From Ornithodoros turicata (Eukaryota; Arthropoda; Arachnida; Ixodida; Argasidae): DNA of 64,000 bases. The stretch is from contig NC_088202.1 of NCBI RefSeq assembly GCF_037126465.1, forward strand, positions 30,116,213-30,180,212, written 5' to 3'. Positions 12,086 through 23,520 of this stretch are shown here, piece by piece. The notes beneath the pieces were generated by a model, which saw only the letters and a program-made list of their open reading frames with translations, was not told the DNA's origin and ran no database searches. Each line of letters opens with the position of its first letter. The first letter of the stretch is position 1. A program made the translations under genes and the position numbers.

Positions 12086-13495
12086 GTCATGTGTGCGTGT
12101 GTGTGTCCCCACCCATTTCACTCCCGTCTCATTCGTGTAATCACCCACATGAAATGGGGTTGGGTAGCACACCTGCTGTGGTGAGACACCATCATCATTA
12201 TCATGTATTTGATGCTGATGTTTCATGTTTATTTTCGATGTGTTGAGGCTCAGCGATCGTGACAACGGGTGACAGAATCCAATGACATGTTATTGATATT
12301 AAGGAAAGAAAAAGAAAATATGATGGGTGTGGCAAATTAATATGGTAGCTCACAGACATTGAAAAGCTTTAAAAGACGCATCACTCCACGTGTCAGTAAA
12401 AAAAATGGCCCCATGTCTTCGTCGTCACACTATGCGTGAGTAAATGTCAAATGGACAAATGTGAAAATGAGTAAATGGACAAATGTGAAAGTGAAACGAA
12501 GAGGCGTGGGACTTACAAGTGTGACTTTATTACGAAAAGCGTTCTTGGACTAGTCAGATAACCAGATACCGTTACTAGCTATTGCTTTCAAATTCAGCGC
12601 GCTGTTATTGTACGCCTCTGATAACCATTCTAAAAAAAAATGAGGATACCTCTACCACCACCATGGGAGTGATGCAATACTCATCCCACTTAGCTGCAAG
12701 GTCCTTCTGACAGATTATTTTGTGATGCAATCCAACGCCAATCCAACATGTGCCTATACGGTGCATCTGACAGAAGATGAAAGAAAAAGCCCAATTACAT
12801 CGGCACAAGAAATTTCTGTTGCCCTCAGAGTTCTGGTGCATCACCGAAAAAGGGGCGCCCAAAGTGAAAGGTATCAGAAAGGCCGGCAAATTACTAAGTA
12901 GTGGCTGACGGAATGGAACCTGGAGGCTTCCGTGAAGGTGATGATGGTCACGATTCCGCGTGCCTCCAAAGCGCGGTCACGATCTTTTTTCCAGCCGACG
13001 TTTGGCACCGTTAGAAGGTGCGATGGGTGTCAGATTACTGGGCGCTCTTAAGAGGAAGAAGCCATCACTCATTCCTGTGCCATGTCAAGTGCCGTACCTT
13101 CCAGGGGAACGGAGGGAGGCCAACCAGACTTGATAGGTTTCACTTTGCTGTCGCTGTGGCGAAACGGCGTGTTGCGCTAGGGTACCCGTAGGTTTTTTTT
13201 AAACGCAACGCGCTTTTGGGGCCTCGGTGTCCGCGTCGCGTCACGCTGCTTGCAGAAGTTTCTTTATTGCGGTTCAGTAGGTAGATTTGAGAAGGACTGG
13301 AAGGATTAGAAGAGATTTAGCAGATTGGAAGGACTTTACGATAACGATTCCCAAAACATGATAAGCCAAGCATCTAGTTCCTTCGAAGTGGCTGACATTA
13401 CGATGCTGATTTTGGATTTTATAGCTTCCTTTATCGTATAGTTTTCGTAGAGCGCTTCCGATGTGCTAAAACTCCCTAATGTTTGCTTCTTTTTG
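12086..13495. other. Unassigned, short tandem duplication
   Basis: No gene is recognised. Near 12434-12490 a unit of about 26 bases (GAGTAAATGGACAAATGTGAA) is repeated about twice. ORFs here are short and featureless. Confidence 0.3.
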
Positions 13496-13765
13496 ATTCC
13501 GCGTTAGCGCCACGAAGCAACTGTGGCTATCAGCGGCGTACAGACGTGAACAGAGGGAGAGAGGGAGTGGGGGACAGGGTGGGTTGGTGTACGTCCTGGG
13601 CCGACTTCCGGGGAAAATACTGTGCAACGTTCGCCCGGAAAGTCTGCCGGAAAACTCAGGGGAAAACCTTAGACAGCACAGCCAGTGGTAGGATTCGAAC
13701 ACACCACCTCCTAATCTTCCGCACGATCTTGGCTCCAACGAGCGGACGCTTCCACCCACTTAGTC
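13496..13765 (-). mobile_element. tRNA-derived SINE (type A), minus strand
   Basis: On the minus strand a tRNA-like head with a B-box (the + strand shows GATTCGAACAC at 13691-13701) precedes the GGCTGTGCTGTC body, CCCAGGACGTAC, and the tail CAGTTGCTTCGTGGCGCTAA. The same tail and body, more diverged, occur at 14512-14730. The body resembles type B while the tail differs, so A and B are sister SINE types. The copy is moderately diverged. Confidence 0.75.
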
Positions 13766-14511
13766 ATGTTGCTGGTCGCACAGCAACCACACAGCGCGTC
13801 TCACGTGATGTCGTCTACGTTGTCTGGACACACGGACGCCGCGGAGTTGCAGCGTAGGCGGTGTGCCGGGGAGCATTCGCGCAAGTATAGAGTTCGCAGA
13901 TGTGCCGCCAGTGCTGCGGGAGATGCAGACGCGGTGGCCGAAAATGAGGAACGCAGTCGGCGTGCGGCCGATGTTGCCAGGAATCGCAGTGCGACAAAGC
14001 GTCCAGATGTTCAGAAATATGCACCGAAGAGTACATTGTCATTAACAAGAAGCGTCCGCGTTTGCAGGCGAAACCCGTGTTTCGGCACGGGTCCCATGGC
14101 AACCTATGGTCGGGTTCTACTGCAATGCTATCGCGTTCGGCAGTGCGCCAAAGAATACAGTGAATTTTCTTCTTTCTTGCTGGCTTATTGTTCCGTAATG
14201 CGTGCCTACATAACTTAATATACAGTCAGGGGTCTGTAGAAAGCTAGTGTGGGACCCCATGTTGATGAGCAACTAACTGCGCCTTGTTTATATTTGTGTG
14301 TGCATCAAAAAGGACTATTCAAGAAAGGAGGTGCGGGTTGGTATAGTGAACAAGCACGCGCACTCCTTTCAACTTCGTTACGCTTTTTGAGCTTCGTCGC
14401 GAAAAGCTGTTTAGTATTCCATAAAATTATCTGCTTATATATTCTTGAGACACACAATGGTCATTTGCTCGGGAGACGTCAAAGCATGCGATCTCGCTTT
14501 TAAATCTATCT

Positions 14512-14730
14512 TAGAACCACGAAGCAACTGCCGCTATGAGCTGTATACGGACTGACGGGGAAAGGACCGCGTGAGGAAGTGCGAGACAAAAGAGGAGAGT
14601 GCGGGCGCACGTCCTGGGACGCCTTCGTGGTATACCTAGCAGATAAACCTAGCTGCTGGAAAACCCAAGGTACCCAAGACGTCGGTGCCAGTGCTCGGAT
14701 TCCGTCACATCGCCTTCCACTATTCCTAAT
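14512..14730 (-). mobile_element. Diverged type-A SINE, minus strand
   Basis: It shares the minus-strand tail CAGTTGCTTCGTGG and the CCCAGGACGTGCGC block with 13496-13765, in the same orientation 750 bases away. The B-box region is decayed (GCTCGGATTCCGTC on the + strand). It is an old copy, not a functional RNA gene. Confidence 0.6.
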
Positions 14731-14898
14731 GAACGTGGAGTTGACACCTACGTGTCGATGCTGTATCTGCAGGGCCACACCTCTGGTGTGCTTCAAAATA
14801 TTGCGAAGTTTCAGACTGCGCAACAACAATTCCTCACGCGAAGGATATGAGCTAGGGGGATCCACGGATGGAGCCGGGATATTTCCGAGGACGGGGTC

Positions 14899-15643
14899 CA
14901 GACTTGTACGTATTTGGAGTATTGTATTTAAAATACTGTATTTTAAATACAATTTGTGGTATTTTGGGACTCTATTCAATACTTTTTGTTTTGTGTATTT
15001 GTACTCTATTTAAAATACATTTTATGGCATTTTCTACCCAATACCCTAATTACATATTTTGGATCTCCCTCTCAAACTTTCTGTGTATTGTCTTTCCATT
15101 ATCTTGCCTGTTCAGTGGAAATTCCCTGAGTCCCTCGGACTTGACACGGACATTGGCCCTTTTTGGTAGTTTCCATTTAGAGATCTTGCCCCGTGTGTAC
15201 TAATCCTTGGCGAGTGAGGGTTCTAATATGTGTGCCCTGACGTGGTGACGCGGAATTCTGACCTCGCCCAGCAGGCACCTGCTAGAAGCTTGCTTTGTTC
15301 TGGGTCACATATACTTAGTGGAGTTATGTGGTATCTCTTTGTCATCTTTTTGGGACTTATGTTTAGATGACTCCTATCACACAGCGGCGGCTTGCGTAGT
15401 GCGCGGTGTTTAGGTGATTCATGTCACGTAGCGGCGACTAGCCGCATTGACGAGTGACCGGTGACTTTTTGCGTTCAAGGATAAATAGTATCTGAACTGT
15501 ATTTCAAATACTCTTTGAAGTATTTTGTACTCTATCTTAATTACTTTAATTTTCATGTATTTATACTCTATCTTAATTACATTCTAACGTTAGTATTTAT
15601 TATCTTATCTTAAATACATTTTTGAGTATCTTGTACATGTCTG
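14899..15643. mobile_element. Second non-autonomous hAT element, 8-bp TSD
   Basis: The left end reads CAGACTTGTACGTATTTGG. The right end on the minus strand reads CAGACATGTACAAGATACTC. Both are followed by runs of TATTTAAAATAC-like subterminal repeats. The flanks are identical 8-mers, ACGGGGTC at 14891-14898 and 15644-15651. The 745-bp length and the lack of any transposase frame make it a non-autonomous (MITE-like) hAT. The centre, about 15060-15480, is unrelated to the AT-rich ends. Confidence 0.85.
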
Positions 15644-15651
15644 ACGGGGTC

Positions 15652-16445
15652 CAGCCTTGAACGGTACGCTACAGTCACTACCCATGGTCAATTGCAAGCA
15701 TTTTATATGACCGCAGGAATTGAGGGAGGTCAATACATCCAGATCTCCCCGCTAGATCCACGCGTTGGTGGATACAGGTGTCCTTCCTTACGGTGATGTT
15801 CACGTGTGTTCTAGAAGCTTTGTCGCATAACCGTGTATACACACGAGCGATATTCCCGCGGAATATTCTAGTGGAAGAAAAAGCAAGAAAGTGCTGAGTC
15901 AAAACAGCTGTGTCAAGAAAGTGCTCATTACCTACATACGTACAGTTTGCACCCAAAGTCGCAACATAGCCGCAGGATGGAACTCCAAAGGGCTCACAAA
16001 AGCGCCTCACTTTCAAGAGACATCGTCCGTAAATAACAGTTCTTGGCGAGTGTTTCATGAGCGGAGGCGTCCAAGTTGATGCATTTCATTATGCCGATAC
16101 CCTCAATAAAATAGAGGTCATTCGGACGCGGACCCGTTAATTAGTGCTAATTTCCGCGACCTCGACTGACCAAAGACGTCCGACTTTTGCCTCTACTGCG
16201 GCAATTCTACCGACAACTAGGCATCCAGGCGTTGCAAGAAGTGGACTCTGATGGTGGGTGAAAGTGCGTGGACATGCTTTATATTATCTCGCTGATTTGC
16301 CCCTTCGTGCAATGCGCAGAGTTCGCTGACGGTGGTTGCAGAATGGTGCCACGTATAATTGTCTGGAAGATCGCGTGGCATTACGCCATGAGTGTGATAG
16401 AACAGGAAACTGCATGAAATAAATAATAGACGTGGAGGAAGGGCA
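15652..16445. other. No feature seen
   Basis: No repeat with a partner in the window and no recognisable coding frame. Confidence 0.3.
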
Positions 16446-16516
16446 GGGGGGGGGGGATATGTTTATTTAGAAAAAGAAAGGAAGGGTCAGCCAGATGGAG
16501 GTCGGCTTGCTATTCC
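16446..16516 (-). mobile_element. Retroelement 3' end with poly-C tail, copy 1
   Basis: Read on the minus strand this is GGAATAGCAAGCC ... TGGCTGACC ... CTTTCTTTTTCT, then AATAAACATATC, then C11. Three further copies with the same order and strand lie at 37671-37758, 47332-47404 and 55316-55377. The AATAAA followed by a fixed CATATC and a C-run looks like the 3' terminus of a 5'-truncated non-LTR element. To the right lies a purine-rich tract (16514-16645), also seen beside the 47.4-kb copy. The element class is inferred. Confidence 0.6.
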
Positions 16517-19012
16517 AAAAAAAGGAAAAAGACGAAGAAAAGGAAAAGAAAAAGAAGAAAATTACAGGAAAAGAAGAAAAAGGAGAAGGAAAAGGAGAAA
16601 GGGGAAAGAAAAGAAAAGGAGAAGACAAAGAAGAAAACAAGAGAAAAGCGCAGTTGAGGGTACTCTCTACGGTCAAAGTATTCAATGCAAAACTGCATGC
16701 GCTGATTTGACTTGACTAGAGTAGATTGGATAAAAAGAGAAGAATGGACCTGATCGTCAGACGACATAGCTACTCCTATGGCACACAACAAGAAAAAAAC
16801 AATAATATAAATATAATAATGATATAATGCGATCATGATATAATATCTCTGGACGGACATTATGGAGGTGAGGCGGATATTAAATAGGTCATGAAATCCT
16901 TGGTCGATGCTCGGCGAACGTTTCGGTGCAGCTATAAATGTTACTGTGAAAAATGTATAGCAGGTATAGAAGGGGATGGGGTGGAATATTTAAAAGGGAT
17001 TGTGCAGAGGACGTGCGATATAGAAGCGAAATACCGTCTGGTTTGCTTTGTGACAAAACTTGTTCATATCTGTACCATCCTGCCTTGAACCGAATTTTTT
17101 TACACATCATTTGAACATGATTATAAAAAGAAGTAACTCCTGAGCATAGGTTCCAAAGCGATGAACCTTTATGCTCTTCTGGTTTCCCCACTTGTATGCT
17201 CTTTAATAAATAAAAATTACGGGACAAATCGAAGTTCACGTAATCCAATCTGACACTGAAATTGGGAATGCTGCCACAAACCGTTGTGTCTCCAAAAAAT
17301 CCTAGTTCAGCACGAATATAAAATAGCAGCAACTGCTCGCCGTTATTAGCCCGTTGCACCTTCTAGTGGAAAAAAAAGACGCGGGCGTTAAGGCATTCTG
17401 CATCGTTGGCAGCCGTTTTTCCACTCGAACGAGGAGCTCTCAGCTCCGTCATTTGATTGCTTGCACACTATCAGCAGTGTCTAGTATCAATAAAGCCCTC
17501 GCTAGGGCCTCGCTCCCTGCCAGGCCCCTGTTTTACAGCCTCCCCAACCGGCCGTAACCTCGCTCCCATCGCTCGATTGGCGCGCAGCCCGAATAGCAGA
17601 CGACGCCACCACCACAAGAGCACCCAGCGTGAATTCTTATCAACGCCATGTCAAATGATGAAGCGGTCCTGACATGGCGTGATGGATATGACCGAAAACC
17701 TGATTCTATCGTCCTCCATCTCTACTGAACCTTATTTTATTTGATGTACTTCGGGCCGGCAATGTTCCCATTTCAGTCTCTCCATAGCGCACACCAAGTA
17801 GGATGAGTCCGGTAATCTTCGTAGGAGCAATTACGTAGGGACTGATAGCGTGTCTGCGATGCGTCAGGTACATTATTTTTTCGAGCGCTGAAAATTCGAA
17901 TCGATAAGTTGGTCGATGGAACGGGTAATGGTTTAATCGAGGCGAAGGAATTGGTTCGAATGGGCTTCTTGGAATACGGGTTCTCTGTTTTGTTTCTTGC
18001 GCCTTCGGCTTTTCCTGACATGCTGTAGCTGTGTTCAGCATTTCAAACAGCGGAGTCTAAATACGATCGTGTAAATTTGAAGGGTGATGCGGTTGGGAAT
18101 ACTGATATGCAAAAAGCACACGGTATGTTTACAAGCAGTGATGTTCTTCTCGGCGAGGTACGTGGTCACTTCTCGCGAAATAGCACAGAAGAAAAAGTAC
18201 AGATCCTGGTTAGATATCGCTCTTGCGCAATTCCACCATGCAAGCATATAAGCGTTGTTCATACTAGCCATATCGCTTATTTCGACATCGATAAACCAGG
18301 CGAGTGTACAAGATTTATTGATCGCAGGCCCTTTTTTTTTTCTTCATCACGTCACCATCCCCATCAACAACAACAACGGATATATAGGTCTATTGATTGC
18401 ACGCATAATCGCAGAAACAATGCTCTTCGGAACTTCAAAAACTTGCAATGCACGCAAAACCGCTCTGCCGTCCTTCTTACACCTAACCTAACCTAACCTC
18501 CCCTCACCCTGTCACCACCTTATGCGTTTCCATTCGGAAGATATGTACGGTAAAAATAAATAAATGAAAAGAAGGCTCACAGTTCATTTTCCCCAAAACG
18601 AGTCTGCTGCCACACGACCTTTGTCCTATACCATCAGCTTCAGACGCCTACCATATCCTGACCTCCTCCACTGATAACACGCGATCGCGCGCGAGATCAT
18701 CGAGGAAGACAAAAGTGAGTTACCTGCCATCCCTCCACATGAGAGATCCACTTCGGTCGACTGATCCCTATAGAGCGTATCGAATTTCAGCGATACGCGA
18801 GGGCTCTTCGATTACCCACGGAGAAGGATGACGATAAGCGGGTCGCCCGAAACAGTAGACTATATCGGCCTCCGCCAGAGGACGCCATACGATGGAGTTT
18901 GCAGATTACAGTGAGGGTTTAGAGTCCTTCGTTCCGGCATATTAAGTATCAAGTCTACCCTTCTTAGCGCCGGGTATCCGCCCTACTTTAAAAGGATTCA
19001 GACGCTTTATCC
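16517..19012. other. Unassigned; polypurine tract
   Basis: A strand-asymmetric A/G tract spans about 16514-16645. It creates lysine/glutamate-rich open frames that are composition artefacts. The remainder holds no recognised gene or repeat apart from the CCTAA run listed separately. Confidence 0.3.
18481..18499. repeat. Interstitial (ACCTA)n telomere-type run
   Basis: About 3.8 copies of ACCTA/CCTAA, the complement of the arthropod TTAGG telomere unit. Shorter CTAACCTAACC runs occur near 57315 and 709. It is too short to mark a telomere and is best described as an interstitial trace. Confidence 0.7.
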
Positions 19013-19183
19013 ATGGATCGCTCTGGACGCTGGTGGAATTTTGAAGAGTTTTTGGGTGCGAGCAAGAATGATTACAGATACGCCGCGCTTTTCTGTGGCT
19101 TAAATGACTACATAAGCGGAGACTTGCAGGAGATTCGAAGGGAGATGTGTCGGATCAATTTTGTAATTCAAGCGGAGGGATGA
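19013..19183 (+). CDS. Small unrecognised ORF with coil-like C-terminus
   Basis: A 56-codon frame begins at ATG 19013, after an in-frame stop a few codons upstream. The peptide starts MDRSGRWWNFEEFLG. It ends with a heptad-like, charged stretch (GDLQEIRREMCRINF) such as is seen in coiled coils, including those of some retroelement ORF1 proteins. No family is recognised and 56 codons is within chance expectation. It may be an exon or retroelement scrap. Confidence 0.15.
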   Translation: MDRSGRWWNFEEFLGASKNDYRYAALFCGLNDYISGDLQEIRREMCRINFVIQAEG

Positions 19184-19531
19184 AAGGTTTAGAGAGACTA
19201 GGTTGTGTGCACTCGCTTTGCTTGATAAGGGGTGGGGCTTTTAGACTTTATAGGAAAGGGAGTCATGATGACAGCACTATATACGAGGTCATGGGAATTA
19301 CTGTTGGGAAGGCATCAAGGATAGGATAGAGGACTCAAAGCTCAATAAGCGAAGCTAATTTTGTGACTCCAGATGCACGGCATGTCGATAGGTGCATCAC
19401 GATGGCTTTTTGGTACGCAGTTTAGATTTTACGATTTTCGTTGCTCACTTTGCACAAATCACGGTAATGAAACAGGCCTTTCAATGTTTTTATGTGGGTT
19501 TCTTCTTGAAGATTAATGTTTACTGTAAAGC

Positions 19532-19694
19532 AAAATAATAACGAAAGAATGAAGCACGAGGTCAGAGTAACTATTTAATACGTGAGCTTTTGGGCAGAGC
19601 CTGCCCTTTGTCATACGGCTTTCAGGCTCTGCCCGAAAGCTCACGTATTAAATAGTTACTCTGACTTCGTGCTTCATTCTTTCGTTATTATTTT
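19532..19694. mobile_element. Fold-back of two inverted 3' ends, 72-bp arms
   Basis: Arm 1 is 19532-19603 and arm 2 is 19623-19694, with a 19-base spacer. The arms differ at only a few positions. Each arm contains GGGCAGAGCCTG or its complement, CTCACGTATTAAATAG, and a CGTTATTA end. The GC-rich GGCAG/CTGCC stem flanked by GACAAAG and (G/A)AAAGC resembles the 3' UTR hairpin of Penelope-like elements. The structure may therefore be two such 3' ends joined head to head; that identity is inference. Confidence 0.6.
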
Positions 19695-22643
19695 TCTTGA
19701 CGAGGTTTCAACAAGCTGGACTGTATATTATTTTACCCTCTTGATCTTAAATGTAAAGCCTCAGGTTTGGAGACGCCAGTATTCCAAAGAGAGACTGTTC
19801 TTCTTGTGGTATTGTAAACACGTTGACGTGGAGTAATGCACCTAGAGATGGAGTAATGTACCTGGTGCACTTCACGGATGATGTGATGAACTTGATGATG
19901 AATTGTTTTCGAGTATCATTTACCGTGAGTTTATTAACGTGGAGGGTGTAAGGGTTATGGGTAGCAAAATACAAAAGTGGTTGCAGACACGGCTCCGTCT
20001 CACCCGTCGCAATATTCTGCCGTCAGTATGGCGCCGCAATCGGACGCCGGTATGGCGCCGCAGGTCAGATGAACTCAACTTGGGCGTCAGGTAACACGTA
20101 CGGCAAGTGGACGATGCTCCCTTTAAGACGGAGGAAATTCGACCGGAAAGGTGGGGGGTCACCAGAAGGCCTGGGATCTGATCGACATAACACCCCCCCC
20201 CCCCCTTGGAGAGTTCTTTGCATACACGTTGTAAGATATTGCCTTGTGAGCATATTAAACGTTGTTGTTGTTTAAGCTAACCTATCATTTTCGTCAGAGA
20301 TCCTTTTGGGAGTCAGTTTCCGCGCCTCGGAACACTTTCTACGTATTTCGTGTGAGAGAAGAAACTTAACGGACGGTGTTCCATTATGCACGTTGTTGTG
20401 CGTCAAAAAGACAGACTTATGAGAAGTAAGAGAAGTATGATGGCGATGCGGATGTCTGATCGCTGTTGTTGAGGGCCGGTTGAATCCTTCTCACAATATG
20501 CGCAAAGAAATTACTTATAAAATCTGTTTGTTATGGTGGACGAATCAGACATGTCGGTACTGTGAATAAAATGAGATCAAATACTGACTGCCAACTACCG
20601 CTCACCTTCATCTGCCTACTGAGCTGCTTCGGGTTCGCTATACTGGAGCCGTGTTACCAGTGCTACTTACAATTCACGCGCAGAATGAGTTAATTATCCA
20701 CATGCTCCGACCTCAGAACAAAGTTTACGAGGTCCTAGTAAAACGACGCGAGGCCTCAGAAGCCATTGAAGTTACATTTCGGGCCTGGGCGTCACCTTCG
20801 CAACGCTTCTGAGCCAGCTCATTCTACCGGGACCTCCCTATATACCTACTGGACGGTGCCCACAGGACATGCTCAATGCGTCTCCCCCTCTCTGAGTACA
20901 TGTCACAAACAGACACACTGGGAAAGCGAGTGCTGTGGGAGCTCTTTCGAGCCTCGCAGGTTCTCTGAACGATAATTGCTTATCCTGAAGTGCGAAATGC
21001 TTTCAAACTAGACGACCGAGAACAACGGGAGTCATTAGTGCGAACCATTTGAGTTTGCCATAAGCTCACACAGTGATCTCAAGGACCAATCAGTTGACAG
21101 ATGATAGAGGTGTTCTTCTAAGTGAGAAAAACTCGCAGTGAAGGGTCTCGAAGCTGACCTCGCGTGAAGTGGAAAACTTCGTAAGGATTAGAAAGGATAG
21201 ATATTGACACAGATAAGACACCATGTGGTGAGCCAGGTACCGTGTGGAAGACACCCACAAACCTAGAGGGGCATCTCACGCACACGATCATGCTGAGTTT
21301 GTCTAATACATCTTCTAGCAGACTCGAATGGGAGCCGCGTCTTCGGCTACAGCATAAAAAAAGAAAAAAGAAGGAAACAGCGCAGGTACAGCCAAGTTCC
21401 AAAATAACGTCCAATTAATGCTAGCGCTTCGTATAAGACTTTGCGTATGATATAACGGCTTTCTTGGTGTGACGGATGATCGGCCTTGGGCTCCGCTCGG
21501 CAATCTTTCTCTAGGCGTCAAGAATGATTGGCACTTTGGGTCGGTCATGTCATCAACACTTTGAACGCGTCGTAACAGAACACGTAACATCCCTCTTGAA
21601 ACACGTAAAATAAAAACAAAAGAAAGAGAACGACATACGAATGCATCCTTCTGATTCCCCGCCAATCTTCTCTTTCATCAGCCTTCTTTCACTCAGAGTC
21701 GAAAACCTGTCTTTAAAAACAGCCTCCCCTTCCCCCCAGCTATCAATTTAGAGATTAAGAAACTTGACAAAAACGCGACGAGATATTCAATCATTCCAGC
21801 GTCAACAGCTCTTCTTGGCGGGTGTCGTCAAGACCACGGTGGCCTCCCCGAAGACTTCCACAGGCAAAGCAAAATGAACATAACGAGGCCCTTTTAATTA
21901 CGGTACACGCAGGTCGATTGTGTGTCTTCTGATTGGAATTCTTGCGGCTCGCGGTCACACGTCGCACATTTGGGATCGTTTCTTTCTTTTTTTCTTTTTA
22001 GGGTTGCGCGGTAAGGTTTGTGGGGCTTGTCCTACGTCACATGAATGCACATCCTTTCTGTCTTTCCCATCTCCTATATACGCCATCTTCCACGTTCACG
22101 TGGGGACAATTTTATTGCTGCCAGTTTTACAGCTCTCTGCGTGCACTTCGGCGTTAGATTCGGAGCCCCGGGCGACAAAGCATCCCTCTCTGTTTCTTCC
22201 CTTCTGCGAACGTGAACGGCATGAGACCAAGAGTCGTTATCAGAAAGAGGCGATGGTTTCTTGTAACAAGGTTGCTCGCCTTTCTTCTCTCTTCTTTTTC
22301 GCACGGAGTGTACCGACGTGTTTTGGGTGGTGTTTCTCCCATCTTTCTTCTTCTTTCCGTCGTGCGAAGGACACACAACAGGAAGAGAAAGCAAACGTGG
22401 TTTGTATATGTGTGTGTGCTTTGATGTCGTCTGTGCGGAAATGGTCACTCTTGCTTCGCTTCATCCACTATACACTGGGCGATTGGGAAGAATGGGAGGA
22501 GATGCTTCTTTGCTGGACTGCGCCGGTAGAGTGATGTCAATGACAATGCGAAAGATGGCAAAGATGTGCGATGACGAAGCGGCTGTGAATATGTCGCTGG
22601 AAGCGTCGCGGTTTGATTGGGACATACAAATGTGGCTTTTTTT
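19695..22643. other. Unassigned; GTT-tailed piece
   Basis: No gene is recognised. A sequence ending AGCATATTAAACGTTGTTGTTG near 20248-20274 looks like a retroelement 3' tail with GTT repeats, and a C13 run sits at 20193-20205. GCCGC-rich direct repeats (GTATGGCGCCGCA) lie at about 20026-20062. Frames around 21.9-22.7 kb overlap on both strands and show no domain. Confidence 0.3.
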
Positions 22644-22759
22644 GCTCATTATTGTAGACAATGTCTACAAGAATGAGCAAACCGACCGTGACATGACCGT
22701 GACATGACCGTGGTCCATTTCGACTACCTCATTCTTGTAGACAAGAATGAGGTAGTCGA
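22644..22759. repeat. Two adjacent hairpins with shared core
   Basis: Hairpin 1 has arms 22644-22660 and 22662-22678 with one mismatch. Hairpin 2 is perfect, with arms 22720-22738 and 22741-22759 around a 2-base spacer. Both contain TCATTCTTGTAGACA-type cores. Between them ACCGTGACATG is repeated in tandem from 22684. It may be a small fold-back element or a product of template switching. Confidence 0.8.
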
Positions 22760-23009
22760 GCATGAGTCGTAGAAAATCGTGTCATGCTGCTAGAACGCGA
22801 CAGGACTCGCTCCGTAGGGAACCATGTTTTGCGTACTGACACTACCAAAAGATTTGTTGAACAATTTGCAGAATAAGGGCAACTGTGAGATACTTCTTCG
22901 ACATAGGTTGAGTTTCGCAAGTACGAGTAAATTGGTAAATTAGCACTTAACGACTCAAGAATAATGCCGGAGGCGGAGAGGTTTCAATCTGCCAAAGGAG
23001 GCGAATGAC

Positions 23010-23520
23010 CCCCCCCCCCCCCATTTCATACACAGAGGTCGGGCAAGGTGTCGGGGTCCCTTTGTACCCTATGATGAAGGAGTGGTGTATAAGTTGCCAC
23101 TCACTTGTGGAAAGTGTTATATAGGCCAAACAGGGCGATGCGTTAATGATCGCTTGCGTGAACACCGAAACCATGTTAACAACAAGAAAAAAGAGGGGTG
23201 GTTGGCTAATAATTGTAACATTCATGGATGTGAACCTATCTATCGAGATTGCCATATCATCCCAAGAAACAAGACTAAACTAACAAGGGAAATAATAGAA
23301 GCAGAAAAGATAAATAGCCATCAAGATGTATGCGTAAGCACACCTTCTGTATCTCTAACCGAAAAGGAACTGATCTTCCTCAGAACCGGTGCGCACAGAA
23401 AGTGACACGTGTGCTGTGAAGGGGTTTCTTCTTTTTTGCTCATTTTCTTCAATAAACTGAGTTGGAAGTTAGCGCCCGTCCTGTCTGTTTCTCCGTTCTT
23501 TGTCCGTGTATCTTGCGCTC
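23010..23520 (+). mobile_element. 5'-truncated Penelope-like element, 3' end
   Basis: This comprises the GIY-YIG-encoding 3' coding end (23022-23405), a short 3' UTR with AATAAA at 23451-23456, and a downstream block GTTGGAAGTTAGCGCC ... TTTGTCCGTGTATCTTGCGC that ends near 23520. The left side is a C14 run at 23009-23022. No reverse-transcriptase motifs are seen upstream. The right boundary is approximate. Confidence 0.75.
23022..23405 (+). CDS. GIY-YIG endonuclease end of Penelope-like retroelement (partial)
   Basis: The frame is open from the C-run to a TGA and gives about 127 residues of the C-terminal nuclease domain of a Penelope-like element. The core reads VVYKLPL-TCGKCYIGQTGR: the GIY position is replaced by VVY, the YIG is intact, and CxxC sits beside YIG as is usual for this branch. 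It is followed by the conserved Arg region (GRCVNDRLREH), then the distal His/Cys pair (NIHGC). The E of EKELIFLR lies near the end. In the family this nuclease nicks DNA for target-primed reverse transcription. The 5' part, including reverse transcriptase, is missing, so it cannot move by itself. An ATG is absent because the piece is 5'-truncated. Domain identity is firm; activity is not implied. Confidence 0.88.
   Translation, partial: HFIHRGRARCRGPFVPYDEGVVYKLPLTCGKCYIGQTGRCVNDRLREHRNHVNNKKKEGWLANNCNIHGCEPIYRDCHIIPRNKTKLTREIIEAEKINSHQDVCVSTPSVSLTEKELIFLRTGAHRK

Noticed and set aside
13766..14218. 150-codon + frame with Arg/Ala-rich stretch
   Set aside because: Its start lies at a SINE head and no domain is seen; composition explains the Arg/Ala bias. 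A decayed low-complexity exon is possible but unsupported.
16495..16710. Lys/Glu-rich 71-codon frame
   Set aside because: Product of the A/G-only tract; not a gene.
18481..18499. Telomere
   Set aside because: Under four CCTAA units; an interstitial trace only.
21920..22707. 204- and 129-codon frames on the + strand
   Set aside because: They overlap each other and several minus frames; no motif, and T/C-rich composition favours long chance frames.
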